From the NCBI GenBank assembly GCA_023375785.1, contig SZWC01001518.1:134793-198792 (forward strand): a stretch of DNA of 64,000 nucleotides. The letters run 5' to 3'. Numbering within the stretch: the first letter of the stretch is position 1; the number at the start of each line of letters is the position of its first letter. The position numbers were made by a program, and so were the translations under genes. The notes under the pieces were generated by a model. That model was not told where the DNA came from. It did no database searches and saw nothing but the letters and a program-made list of their open reading frames with translations. Shown here piece by piece: positions 22,209-33,610 of this stretch. The DNA comes from Penium margaritaceum (Eukaryota > Streptophyta > Zygnematophyceae > Desmidiales > Peniaceae).

Positions 22209-25200
22209 ATGGCAACGACCGAGCAAGAGAGCATCGGTGCCGTCTCCAAGTTTGATGGGAACGGCTTCCCTTTGTGTAGGTGGCAGTTTGAGGTCTACCT
22301 CGATGACAAGGGTCTGCTTGAGCTGGTCAACAGTGAAGAGACCGCACCTCCGGATACCGCGATGCCGGAGGAAGTGGAAAACTACAAGAAGCGCAACAAG
22401 AAGGCGCTTGCATTGTTGGTGTTAGTGCTAGCTCCGCCGCAACGCGCCCTGATTCAAGGATGCACGGAGGCTGCGGAGGCCTGGAAGAAACTCTGCACCA
22501 TCTACCAGTCCACCAACCTTGCTAACCAGCTCTTCGTCTTCAAGAGGATCGTCACCCTCTGAGCCAACGAAGGCGATGACATCATGGAGATTCTGCAGCA
22601 GATTGAGTCCCTCACTGCCGAGTGCATAGCCACCGGATGGAAGGTCGACCCTCAGCTGCAAGCCATGATCCTCCTCCTGGCCTTGCCAGACAGTTGGAGT
22701 CCCATGATCACTGTCGTAGGCTGCTGGTCCACCGATGAGCTGAAGTACCCGAAGGTGGCTGAGTACGTCCGTAATGAATGGATGAGGCGTGGTGGGAGAG
22801 AGAGTGGGGCAACATTAAGTTCCGCCTATGCCGTCCGCCCTCAAGGTGGAGGGGGAGGCAAGAAGGGGAAGGGTGCCAAGCAGGACACCAAGAAAGGTGA
22901 CAACAAGGGGGAGTGCTACAATTGTGGCAAACAGGGCCACTACGCACGCGATTGCCCCAACAAGAAGTCGGACCAGCCCAGGAAGAGTGGGAAGAAGGAC
23001 ATCCAAGCCATGATGGCCAGGGAATCTACCGACTTGACATATCTGGAAGTCACGGTGATCGACTCCGGATCAGGCCGCCACACACAATGCAACCGGGTGG
23101 CGTTCATCACCTACGGTGCCACCGAGCGGTGCATGACAGTGGCCAACGGTAAAACAGAGTTGGCTGCGGGCGAAGGCAATATTCGTATTGAGTCCGTGGT
23201 GAACGGGAAAGTCATTCTGTGCACCATCTACGACGTGCTCCACATGCCCAACTTTGGGGCAAATATGCTGTCAGTGAGCCGCCTTACCGACAAGGGGCTC
23301 GAGGTACTCTTCAACAAGAAGGAGGCCATCATCCAGAAGGAGGGGGATGGCGAGGTGATTGCACGCGGCAAGAGGGAGGAGGACCTGTACCTTCTTCGTA
23401 CCAAGGTTCTTACTGATGCAGTGAGGAATGTCGCCGTCAACCTCGTGACGAAGGATGAAGGAAATCTGGACTTATGGCACCGCCGCCTATGTCACATCGC
23501 TCCCTCAACTGTGAGGGACATGGTGAAGAAGGAAGTGGTGCGGGGCCTTGAGGTCAAGGGCCTAGATGCACCTAAGAATGCTGTGTGCGAGCCATGCAAG
23601 GTGGGCAAGGCGATACGGCAGCCGTTTGATGGCAAAGGGACGCTTACATCGGCGAAGTTGGAGGTGGTGCACAAGGATGTGTGTGGACCGTTTGAGCCCT
23701 CCATTGGTGGGGCGCGCTACTTCGTCACCTTCGTCGACGACCACGGCCGCAAGCTCTGCCTCTACATCATCAAGAGGAAGAGCAATATCCTGTCGTGCAT
23801 GTAGGAATTCGTGGCGGCTGTGGAGCGACAAACGGAGTTGAAGGTGAAGGCGTTCCGGAGCAACAACAGTGGCGAGTACGAGGGTTGCTCAGCATGGATG
23901 AAGAGCAAGGGGATCTCGTGGCAGAAAACTACGCCACACTCGCCGCAGAACGGCGTCGCCGAGAGGGCGAACCGTACCATCCTCAACATGGTCCGGTCCA
24001 TGTTGAGCGATACCGCTCGCGCAGCGGTACTGGGGCGAGGCGGCACGGACAACGGCGTACATCATGAACCTGACACCGACGAAGCCACTAAAAGATGCAG
24101 AGTCCAAGGTGTGAAAGACGCCACAAGAAGTGTGGAGTGAGAGGAAGCCAGCTGTGGCACACCTCCGCACGTTTGGTTGTGTTGCACATGCTGTTGTGCA
24201 GGAACGGGAGGGGCGGGGCAAGCTGGACCCGCGGAATCGCCGATGCATCTTCGTCGGGTACGAGAGCGGGAGCAAGGCGTACCGACTCTTCGACCCGCGG
24301 AGGCAGTAGATCGTGAAGAGTCACAACGTCACGTTTGACGAGGACAGCCGTTGGACGGACAAGGACGCGGGTCTCTCCAAGCGGGGGGAGTGCCTGCCAC
24401 TCCTCGAGGGAGAGATGCCGGAGGACGCAAAAGAGGGTGACGTCCCATCGGCTCCAGCCGGCGAGAACCATCCGGACAATGTTGGAGCGGCTGATTTACA
24501 TTCAGCCGAGTCGGACGATGAGTCCGAAGCGCCGGCAGCAGTGGAGCTGAACGAGGAGGTGGGGAGTGAGCCCGCATCTCCACGGTCCCCGCGAGAGGGG
24601 GAACAGGCCAGCGGTGCGAGTGGCACCGCGAGAGGGCAGCAGCAGCCTCAACAGCCCCGAAGAAGCGGACGCGAAAGGAGGACGGCAAAGCAGTACGATG
24701 CCGCGCAGGGCACCTGGACTGGGTTTGCTCGAGCGTTCATTACGCAAGAGGATCCCGAGACCGTCAAGGAGGCGTTGCAGCAGAAGGATGGGGCTGAGTG
24801 GGAGGGAGCCATAAAATCTGAGCTCGCCTCCCACGAAGAGAATGGCACTTGGCAGCTGATTGACAGACCGGAGGGCGCAAAAATCATCGGCTCCAAGTGG
24901 ATCTTCAAGAAGAAGCTCACCAAGGAGGGGAAGGTGGAACAGTACAAGGCGCGGCTGGTGGCAAAGGGGTACGCCCAACTGAAGGGCGAACACTACGATA
25001 AAACCTTTGCACCGGTGGCGAAGTTCGCCTCCATCCGCTCCATCCTCTCGGTGGCGGCAGCACGGGACTACGAAGTCCATCAAATGGATGTAAAAACCGC
25101 ATTCCTCAACGGCGACCTGGAAAAGGAGGTCTACATGGAGGTGCCGGAAGGGGTGGACGCGCCGCCAGGGAAGGTGTGCCGGCTTCGCAAGGCGCTCTAC

Positions 25201-25413
25201 GGGCTGAAGCAAGCACCACTCATGTGGTACCTGAAAATGGACGGCTTCATGGCCGAGCTTGGCTTCACGCGCTGCGAGGCGGATCACAGAGTGTACGTGC
25301 GAAAGCAGCCGGGGTTGTACCAGATTGTGGTCCTCTACGTGGATGACCTCATCCTCGTGTCATTGAAATGTTCCCCATACAAGTCTTTTCTCGGTGGACA
25401 TCCGGATTATTAG
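22209..25413 (+). pseudogene. Ty1/copia gag-pol, truncated in reverse transcriptase
   Basis: Order of domains: Gag from MATTEQESIGAVSKFDGNGF (22209); zinc knuckle CYNCGKQGHYARDC (22914-22955); protease IDSGSG (~23058); pre-integrase LWHRRLCH...CEPCKVGKA (~23475-23610); integrase core with VHKDVCGP (first Asp, 23676), then RSNNSGEY, where the second catalytic Asp has become Asn (23862-23864), and NGVAERANRT (Glu, 23961); YWGEAARTTAYIMN (24028, after a frameshift); and RT from KWIFKKKLTKEGKVEQYKA to VLYVDDLILVS (25333-25362). Integrase before RT identifies copia. Stops are at 22560, 23802, 24112 and 24307. Homology ends at ~25363, right after YVDD; the last 17 codons of the frame are foreign. 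RNase H and the 3' LTR are missing. Confidence 0.9.
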
Positions 25414-25680
25414 TTTTGAATAGTGGCCCACATAAGTATTTTTTGCTCTTGGTGGACGTCATACCGTAGTGATCTTTAAAATGTTTTGGGCGACATAGCT
25501 CGGATACCTGCACCGCACTCACTTTTAAGCTGGCATACCTACGGGTCGAAAATTTGGCATAACATACCCATGAATAATATGTTTGCTCACGGCGTACCCA
25601 GACCTTTAAAATTAGTGACGGCATACGGGTATGCCGTTCCTTTTTTAGAACGATGGGTATGCCGTCTTTAAATTTGAGTT
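25400..25680. repeat. Array 1 of the ~30-bp GGGTATGCCG motif
   Basis: About seven units of roughly 30 bp built on GGCATACCC or its complement GGGTATGCCG followed by CTTTAAA-like bases. The first units are in one orientation and the last two in the other, with a palindrome at the switch (25618-25637, arms ACGGCATAC/GTATGCCGT). It begins where the copia RT is cut off, so it probably marks the end of the inserted DNA. Confidence 0.6.
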
Positions 25681-26734
25681 AGGTTCCTATTTATTAAAAA
25701 TAAGGTCTGCTTAATCGGACAATGTGATGTTATCTTTACAAAATTAGTTTCTTCGAAGTGTGTCGGATTGGAGTCGTTCACTGATAATGAACATATTTAT
25801 CTAATAAAGTTCACAAATGCGAACACCTACGAGTTCTGAGAGTCAAAATGCGAGGGCTTAGTGTTATTCGCGTGCTCGAACAAAAAACAAATATACGCTC
25901 ACATAACGGATGCCACACGGACGTAAGTCATTGTGCGCACAATGGTTGTGAGCACCATGACGAATGGCGACTCCCACATACTTGCCTATTTGTCCTGTAG
26001 TACATATGACAAGATGCGCTGTACTGTTGTCTTATTTTGAATGAACTCGGGTCTCGTTTGGGTCCACAATATCTTCTCTTGCTTTTTCATAATTCATATG
26101 ATCTCATGTTTATGTCGCACCGAGAAGAATAATTCTTAAGTAAGTGAAAAAAATCTTGAGACGTTAGATCTGGGGATCGGACGGTAGTCAAGTCTTACAA
26201 CGATATCCTTATGGCCATAGATAAACATGTCGAACATTGTGGAAAGCACATTATCCGCGTCTTAAAAAGGAAAACTTGAAGTGAGGCAAATTAGAAAAAC
26301 TAGACACAAAATTATCTCTTTCAAATGGTTGGCCTCTGCCGCACGTTCGATCGACGGATCGAATGGCATTGAACCGGCGGCATTTTGAAGTTATTTTTCT
26401 CAAGCTTTGCGCGACAGACAACGTTTGAGAAAAACTGGTCTCTCTTCCAGCTTACCGGCATGCGATGCAGTTCCTTAATGCGCACAACCGTCACACGGTG
26501 TGCACATTGGGAGGGCGCATGCTCGACAACCACCCCTCCCCCAACCCCCCTTCCCCCCCTCCCTCCCCCGGGTTCTCTCGACCGCATCCATCACACACTG
26601 TGCGATGGGCGCAGTCGGCCCATATTTGGGGGGTGGATACCCCCACGGTTTTTGGCGAGTACAACAGAATGACGCGAACACATCGTCGATGTTACAATCT
26701 AGGGTCATGTTCTTTTAATCGATAATATTTGCCT
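25681..26734. other. No gene seen; C-rich tract at 26531-26571
   Basis: AT-leaning sequence without coding signal. At 26531-26571 the plus strand is almost pure C in runs of three to six. The minus strand therefore has more than four G-runs and could form a G-quadruplex. Confidence 0.45.
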
Positions 26735-27110
26735 AATTTGAATGTGGGTATCCCGTCATTAAAATAAAACCTCATGGTATGGCGTTAAATAACAGCGGAC
26801 ACGGGTATGCCGTTCTTAATATGGCGGACACTGGATACGCGGTTACAAAATGAAAGTGGTCTGGGTCTCCGATGTCTTTTTCAGCATGTGCTTGCATGAC
26901 AACATAAAATTTGGACATGGTGGGTATCTAGTCGCTCCGTCCAATTTTATTTTTAGGGCAAAAAAGCCAGGATATCCATGATCCCGAATCGCGGACCCTC
27001 CCATATCCACGGGTGGAAATTTATGTTCCCCATATCCATCACTTAAAAAAAAAAGCCCCATATCCGCAGAGGTCGTGGTTAAACACGCCATGTCCACATC
27101 GGAGGTACCC
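26735..27110. repeat. Array 2 of the ~30-bp motif, head-to-head
   Basis: 26735-26875 carries GGGTATCCCG, GGTATGGCG, GGGTATGCCG and GGATACGCGG in one orientation. 26930-27110 carries CCCATATCC and CCCCATATCC in the other. The second half is the inverse of the array at 33455-33610 on the far side of MULE-2, as expected for subterminal inverted repeats of that element. Confidence 0.55.
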
Positions 27111-28158
27111 TAGTGCTTTATGATTTCGTCAGTTTCAATAATTTACAACCTGTAATCAAAGTTCGTTTCTGAAAATATTTATTTTTATGTATTTTATTAA
27201 AACGAAATTACACCATGATGTTGTCAAAATTCGTTTTTTCCCACTCATATGGCCCTGAATCCCACTCAAAAAATGGCTTAATACATGAAAATTTGTATCT
27301 CTTGGAGCAAACATCACAGACAAACAGAAAACAATTATTAAAATGTATTTATTTTAGAGGAAATAAAAATCAACTTGTAACCTAAATAAGGCACATTTCG
27401 TCACCCACAAAAAATTAATAACGAAATCATAAAGCAGTAGGGTAATTACTACGCCATACCGGTATGGCATAGTTTTTGTGAAGAAGTGGACATGGGGTTA
27501 TTAATATTTCATTAAATATATGGAAATCGTCATATGTAAAATTTGACTGTCCGTTGTTGGAGAACGGCCGGTGTTGGCAGAACGCATTATATTTCAAGTG
27601 AAATGAAAGCGTCCAATAGTTTTGTCGGCAATGTGTAATATTCAAGCGTCCCAACCGAACGGCAATTGTATTACGGGGGGATGCATGTACAAAGTCGTCG
27701 GACTCTCAGTTCTTGTGACCGATATTCATTGTGGACAGATGGTTTTGAAACGAAAGCCGTCCTTAACAACCAAAAACAACAGGACAGTTTGTCGTCACGC
27801 TGCCTGTCACTGTCAGCATCCGCCAGCCTATCAGCCTTGTCCGATGTCTTCCGTCCAACGTTCACAATGTCGTCGCTTGCGCGACGTTTGATGTGCCAAC
27901 TCGTGGAGTCGCATGAGTAGTGCGCATGTACGAGGCCCTCACGAGACGATCACTCCCCACGAACACGTGCCACTATGTCTATTTTGTGTAGCATGCAAAC
28001 GTCATGTCAACAGCCGGAGGGAGGCCCATCGCCTTCCGGTATCCTGTCCAGGGTTTCCTGGGCTCCCGCATTGGACCCTGCTCTCGACCGCTGTCCAGGG
28101 TAGGATCCAATGCCCCGTCATGCTTGTGACACACGCACCACACTACGCTACCGCGCGC
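27111..28158. other. MULE-2 left flank, no gene
   Basis: No coding signal. A perfect 16-bp palindrome GCCATACCGGTATGGC lies at 27453-27468 and is built from the same word as the flanking arrays. The stretch would include the transposase promoter. Confidence 0.4.
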
Positions 28159-31068
28159 CATGGACCTGGACGTCGACGCCTCTGAGCCCGGTGAGGGTGG
28201 GTATCTAGTCTATTTACGTCCAATTTTACATGTGTTGTATCCATTTCATCGAAGATGGCTGCCCAGTTGCAGTGGGCTGCCTTGCGTAGGCGTAGGTCAA
28301 GCGACATTCCTGTGGTTTCTGAACCGCGAGCACTAACACGCCCATAGCTGAACGAGCCAAGTCTCGTGCCCCAAACCCCATCCACCCAAAACCTCGTGTA
28401 TGATGAGCACTTCGAGCATGAGCAGCGTGCTCAAGTGCTCCTGGTTTTGCCAGAACAAGCAAGAGACACCCTCAAGCTGTCTCGCCCGAGTCATGATGCT
28501 GGTAAACATTATGTCCCGAGTTGATTGTTACTTGAATTTTCGTTTTTTGGTTTGGCCAATGAAATTGACCATGTTTTCTTCTTTGTGGTGCAGTGTCCTC
28601 CGACGATGAGGCGTCGGGTCAGGCCCCAAAGCGCAGGAAGGCAGAGCCTACTTCTCCTACAGACATGTCATTCCGGAGCATTGCGGAGGCACGCGCAGTA
28701 GTGGATGACTACGCCATCACCAACCGGATGACTATTTGGTGGCTATGCCGCAAAAAGACGCGGTTCACTGCACGGTGTGGACAGTTCAAGGACAAGAATT
28801 GCCCGTGGCTTCTTTGTGCCCATGTTACATCAAACGGCGCCACCGTCGTTGTCTCCGAGTTCGTGGACGGTCACAAGTGTGTCCCAGGAGTAGGTTGTGG
28901 AGATCCGGCGAAGACTGTGAAGTGGGTGACATCGCAGATTGACTCAACACTGAAGCGGAACCCGACAGCAGACGTCAAGACGTTGTCAGCTTGGTCCGCA
29001 AAGCAACAGGCAAAGCGGTGGAAAAGAACACCATGCACCGGGAGAAGTCGAAGGCGCACAAAAAGCCTGTTCCCATTGTACTGTGAGGAGGTACGAAATA
29101 ATGTTTGGTGTTTGCATGTCTTCTCCATTCCATGATTTACTCTTAGAAATGGTACTGACACTTTCTTTTGTGTGGATGGCAGCTGAAGCGTGTGGACAAG
29201 AACACACATGCTCTGGCCGAGGCAACGAAGGATGGCATCTTCATCAGCGCGTTCATGGCACCTGGAGCCACGATCTTGGGCTTCCAGCACGCTTGCCGGA
29301 TCCTGACAATGGACGGCACGAACTTTAAAAACGGTCACAAACAAGTCCTCCTCATCAACCAATTCTTTGACGCCAACGACAATGTTGTGCAGAAGGCATG
29401 GGCGATGGTTCAGGGGGAGAATGAGGAAAATTGGACATGATTTTTGGAGCAGCTGGCGATCGCGTATCCCACAACGGCTGAAAAGAGTACCGTCGTCATT
29501 TCCAACCGTGACAATGGACTGTTGAAGGCTGTGGAGAAGGAACTGCTTGGGTCACATCACACGTACTATTGCTTCTACTTGCGGTAGAACATAAGGCAAA
29601 AGTTTGGTAAGCAAGCTGGCTACTGGTTTTGGCGACTGGCACATGCGCTTACACCAGCAGAGTGGAGGAGGTATGAAGAACAGTTGCGTGCCGTCAACTC
29701 CAGAGCTGTAGTGTACCTTCTGGGCACGGACGGAGTTGGCGCCATTCCAAAAGAACAGTGGGCCAGACTATACTGTCCACTCAGGCGTGGTGGCCACACC
29801 ACGTCCAATGCGGCGGAGTCTTTGAACGCCCGCATCGTTAAGTGTCGAAAACTGTTTATGTTCTACTGCTTTGTGTCCCTGTACATGTGGGTACAGCGGT
29901 TGCTTGTAGAAAGGTACAGACTCAGTACGTCATGCGAAGGACAACTCGCATCGATACCGGCAAAGCGGCTGCTCAACAGTTGCGTCTTAGCCCAGAACTA
30001 CGACGTCATGGAGGAAGGGCCCCAGAGTGGCAGCGTGATGGGGCCAAGCAACAGGACCAGGATGGTGAATGTGCTGGAGCGGACGTGCACGTGTGGTACT
30101 TGGAAGGAGTGGGGCCAACCCTGTGCACATGCATGCGCCTACGTCATCGACCGTGGAGAGCAGGCGGAGCCACTATACAACGTTGGACTCACACGCATGG
30201 CATACAGGCGCACATACAACTTCCCCATGCCAAGCGTGAACCTAGCGTCCCTGAAAGTCGAGGAGGGAGTTTTGTGGCAGCAGCCAGGCCCAAAGCATGG
30301 AGCAGGGCGGCCGAAGAGCGCGCGGTGGGACCTCAAGGACAAGCGTAGAAAGAACTACATCCGTCCCCGCTACGGAGAAAAGGGACACACCATGAAAAAG
30401 TGTAAGAATGAGCCTGCCGTGGCTTCTGCTGCTGAGGTAGCAGCCAACGCTCTTCAACACCGGCTACAACGTGCAGAGGACGCCATGCGGGCAGAGGCCT
30501 ATGCTGGTCGGTGGCCTCCAGGAGAGACCCAAGCGGAAAAAAAAGCTGCTGCAGCTGTAGCACAAGTTGCAGCTGCTGCCACTGGTACCCCCCGCATCAC
30601 CACACCGGTTGCGCAAAATACAGGCACAAACGGCAGAAACCATTGTTCTGCTGTCAGGCGATAGTCCAGGCACCAACGTGTTGGGCATTGGTGCAGGTTG
30701 GGGGTGGGCGGGGCAGGCACGACGCACAAGCACAAGTGCGGCCGCAACCAGAGTTGCTGCTGCAGCCTCTGCAGTCGTTGCGGCAACTGCAATGGCAACA
30801 GGGCCTGCCGCTGCCGTCAATGACGATGCTGAGTACGACCCCGAGGCAGCGGGATATGACTCTGCGCAGGAAGAAATCTACGATCCTAAAAGGCACGCTC
30901 TGAGTTAGTCGAATGAGGAGGAGTAGGAGGACGAAGACCACTTCTCTGACACGCAGCAGCAGAGGGAGTGGGAGGCCAGAAGTGCCCGTCCGCAGCAACA
31001 GGCTTGCGTCATGGATGGCTGGGAGGAATGTGCTGAAGAGTGGGATGACGAGCCCGATGTGTTGTAGA
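28159..31068 (+). pseudogene. MULE-2 transposase (Mutator-like), nearly intact
   Basis: Probable exons: 28159-28190 (MDLDVDASEP, donor GTGAGG); ~28255-28501; 28594-29090; 29183 onward. Introns at 28502-28593 and 29091-29182 have GT-AG ends. Domains: MuDR DNA-binding region (WWLCRKKTRFTARC, CPWLLCAHV, VDGHKC) at ~28735-28880; core with ILTMDGTNFKNGHKQVLLIN (first Asp) and VVISNRDNGLL (second Asp); GGHTTSNAAESLNARI; SWIM finger CTCGTWKEWGQPCAH (intact); and a knuckle-like RPRYGEKGHTMKKC that has lost its first two Cys. The tail is Ala-rich, then acidic. Damage is light: TAG near 28348, TGA in WT*FLEQL (29438-29440), TAG at 29585-29587, a frameshift near 30660, and two late stops. Several of these are one-base changes (for example TGG to TGA). 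It is the best-preserved transposase here. Confidence 0.85.
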
Positions 31069-31608
31069 ATGTAAGTATGACATGGTGTTAAAGAAGGTTA
31101 TTCATGGTTGTAGTCCCTACTTTGGTTCTACATTCACATTATCGATCCTACCATGTGTTTTGCATTGTGCAGGTGATGGAAAAGTGGAACCAGCTTGGAG
31201 CACAAAATGGCAAAATTGGGAACAGCAGCATGGTGTATTGGCCTCCACCACTTGGTCGCAAATGGAGCTCACAGATCACAAGACTGGTTTCACATGGATA
31301 GATTTTGCAGAGGTAGGACACCATTAGGGGAGAAGCAGCTGGGGTAGGGTGGTTGAGATTACACATAGACGTCATGGTGTTCTTGTTTTCTGTGAAGTGT
31401 AATTTTGTACGAACCATGTTCATGTCTGATTGGAAGGTCAAACAAAGACATTGTCAAAGCAAACAGTTCAGCCAGAGACCAAAATCACAGTAAGAAAAGA
31501 AAAAAATCTTGTTTTTTGGTATTATCTGCTGTCATGCCATGCTATAAAGGGTTTCCTTTGTAGTGTTGTTCATTCTCTTGCATACAAATTCACTTTTCAC
31601 ACCTACCA

Positions 31609-32019
31609 TTGATGCTAGTGCCAAGTGTGATGGATTGTGTGACGTCCTTCTTTGCCGGAGCCGGTGTGACATGCTTCCTCATGAGATGGAAAGACTGGGC
31701 ACCAAGGCCAGTTCACATTGTGAAAATGTACATGTGTCGATGTCAACATGGAGTGTGTCCCAAATGTGACATTCCCTTTCATGAGGAGGAGAAAGATGTT
31801 TTTTATGACATGGACGAGTGTGACACCGAGGACTCTACATCATTCGAGACAGAAGACGATGTGGAGTTTTTAGACTGCTACCCTAATAACTGTTGTCTCA
31901 CAAGCAACTTGTGTCCTGCCTGTGAGATCATGTCGTGGGTCTATTCTTTGCCCCCTACAGTCCAGCGATGGTTGGTGAGTGGACGCCCGGGTCCCTTCAC
32001 CGCAGGCTGTACACACTAA
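31609..32019 (+). CDS. Cys-rich segment downstream of MULE-2 transposase
   Basis: After the transposase tail, a probable intron (GTAAGT at ~31072, CAG before ~31174) and a short exon precede this 136-codon frame. Its middle reads MYMCRCQHGVCPKCDIPF, then HEEEKDVFYDMDECDTED and, later, LCPACEIMSWVYSLPPTVQ. The end after ~31976 probably runs into intron (GGTGAGT at ~31974). The match to the MULE-1 segment at 19164-19513 in Cys spacing, the PF + acidic stretch and the CxACE motif suggests a conserved second product or C-terminal exon. It could bind zinc through the CxC..CxxC residues; that is inference only. Confidence 0.45.
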   Translation: MMLVPSVMDCVTSFFAGAGVTCFLMRWKDWAPRPVHIVKMYMCRCQHGVCPKCDIPFHEEEKDVFYDMDECDTEDSTSFETEDDVEFLDCYPNNCCLTSNLCPACEIMSWVYSLPPTVQRWLVSGRPGPFTAGCTH

Positions 32020-32056
32020 GAGCGCCTTACCACCAATATGGGACCACAGTCAGAAG

Positions 32057-32361
32057 CAATGTTCCATTACAACTAGCCTTGGTGTGCTTCTCAGTGACAT
32101 TCTTTGTCTCAATTGCACTGGACATATTGTTCACAAAACCTTGACATTATGCATGTAATGCCCGTAACAGTACCATTTTGTACTCCATATTGCAGACACA
32201 ATGTCACAACACTAAAGTCATTCTATGAATCATGCTTCCATGTCATGTGCATTTCACGTTCATAGAACCATTTAAAATGAACACACACAATGTTTCATTA
32301 CAACTGGCCTTTGTGTGGTTCTCATTTTTTGTCTTAGTCACAAAACACTGGACATATTGTT
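32057..32361. repeat. Direct repeat of ~75 bp in the MULE-2 spacer
   Basis: 32057-32131 and 32288-32361 share CAATGTTYCATTACAACTRG, CCTTKGTGTGSTTCTC and ACTGGACATATTGTT with a few differences. They lie between the transposase side and the convergent accessory gene, the same compartment that holds the 84-bp tandem repeat in MULE-1, though the sequences differ. Confidence 0.6.
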
Positions 32362-32657
32362 AGAAGAAGAATGAAATTATTACTGTTCTGTCCAAACATG
32401 CACGTTTATTGGAAGTAACAACACTTGGATGTGCCTACGAAAAGTGGAATTCACACTTATTGGAATTTTTGTTCTTTTTCCCTAGTTATTAATCATTTCT
32501 TCCCCGTGACTGCATCGAGTACACGTGCATTGTACAAAAATGTCCTTGTCTACGTTGAAACATTGCATTGTTTGCATTGATCTTCTTACATGAAAGGGTG
32601 AGTGGGAACAGTAACTAATCGGTGGAAAATCACACCATGTTCATGGATCCATTGGTT

Positions 32658-33013
32658 TCACAGCCTTGCAATATGCGTTATCACTTCATCCACTAACAGG
32701 TCCGTGCTCTTCCAGGGTTCCCAACTGTTCAAACAACCCTTAGGCCGGGGTGAAGGCATCCGGTGTCCAGTCACCCAACAAATCACTTCCGGCGTTGGCT
32801 CATCACCTTCAATGAATATCCCAGGGTAGGGTGCATGTCTCCGGTCCCACTCCTGCTTGATGAGCCTCCACTATCACCTTGCTTTGCTCGGTTCAGGCCA
32901 CGGAACGTCCACACACCACCCTGCGTGTGTAGGCACCCTGGTAGTGGTAGGGCTCCGTCCCCAAGACATTGAAGCAGTGTGGAAGCTCTCTGTATATTAA
33001 TGCGGCAAACCAC
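32658..33013 (-). pseudogene. MULE-2 convergent accessory gene, frameshifted
   Basis: Two overlapping minus-strand frames together match the MULE-1 accessory protein. The first is 33013 down to ~32868 (starting MVCRINIQRASTLLQCLG and containing GGVWTFRGLNRAKQ). The second runs to the stop at 32658 (LIKQEWDRR, PEVICWVTGHRMPSPRP, NSWEPW). The second could also be an exon, since an acceptor-like AG precedes it. The shared PE..W..G.R.PSPRP and WEPW blocks sit in the same order and at similar spacing as in MULE-1. Position and orientation are also the same: convergent with the transposase. Family unknown. Confidence 0.55.
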
Positions 33014-33454
33014 ATCGATCGTTAAATAAATTGAACGCGTGTAGGGATGCGGTTAAAGGTGTCATGTCATATTGGTTTGTGACCTTTCGCAAAACAAAGC
33101 ATTCTTTTCGCTGACATAGGATGTCACCGGCATAGCGACTTTTGGAGGGATTCACAAGCGGGTTCGCTTGGAAACTTTCCAAATTACACATTCACGTGTA
33201 GTAAAAACCCCCCACCAAATGGACGCTCGTACAATGCCTCACGGCTACAGTTTACAACATCCGTCATGTTGACGATCTCCGCATTGTCTGTTTGCACACG
33301 AAATCGCCTATACACTTGTCCTGTGCTTCTTAGGTGGAAGTGCCATCAGTCGGGACTGCACCGGATAACGGCCAATGATGCACGGTTCCGTTCACGCAAA
33401 GTGCTTACCAGCGTTCAATCCGGTGTGGAAATATGGTTCTTTGAATAAAAAGTT
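33014..33454. other. MULE-2 right flank, no gene
   Basis: No coding signal. It would hold the promoter of the accessory gene. Confidence 0.35.
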
Positions 33455-33610
33455 GTGGACATGGGGTTCTTTTAGTGCGGTATGTGGACATGGCGAGCTA
33501 ATTGAGTGAGCACGTGGTATGGCAGACAAAACGTCGTTGCCGTCTGGATATGGGGTTGTTAAAGAGCGGTCCGTGGGTATGGTGGATCTATCAAGAATTT
33601 GATGGGTATA
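33455..33610. repeat. Array 3 of the ~30-bp motif, right of MULE-2
   Basis: Five degenerate units: GGACATGGGGTTCTTTTAG, GGACATGGCG, GGTATGGCAGACAAAA, GGATATGGGGTTGTTAAAG and GGGTATGGTGG. They are inverse to 26930-27110. Together the two arrays could be the terminal repeats of MULE-2, which would then span roughly 26.9-33.6 kb. No 9-bp target duplication could be fixed by eye. Confidence 0.5.

Noticed and set aside
24502-25287. Minus-strand frame of 261 codons
   Set aside because: Shadow of the copia reverse transcriptase.
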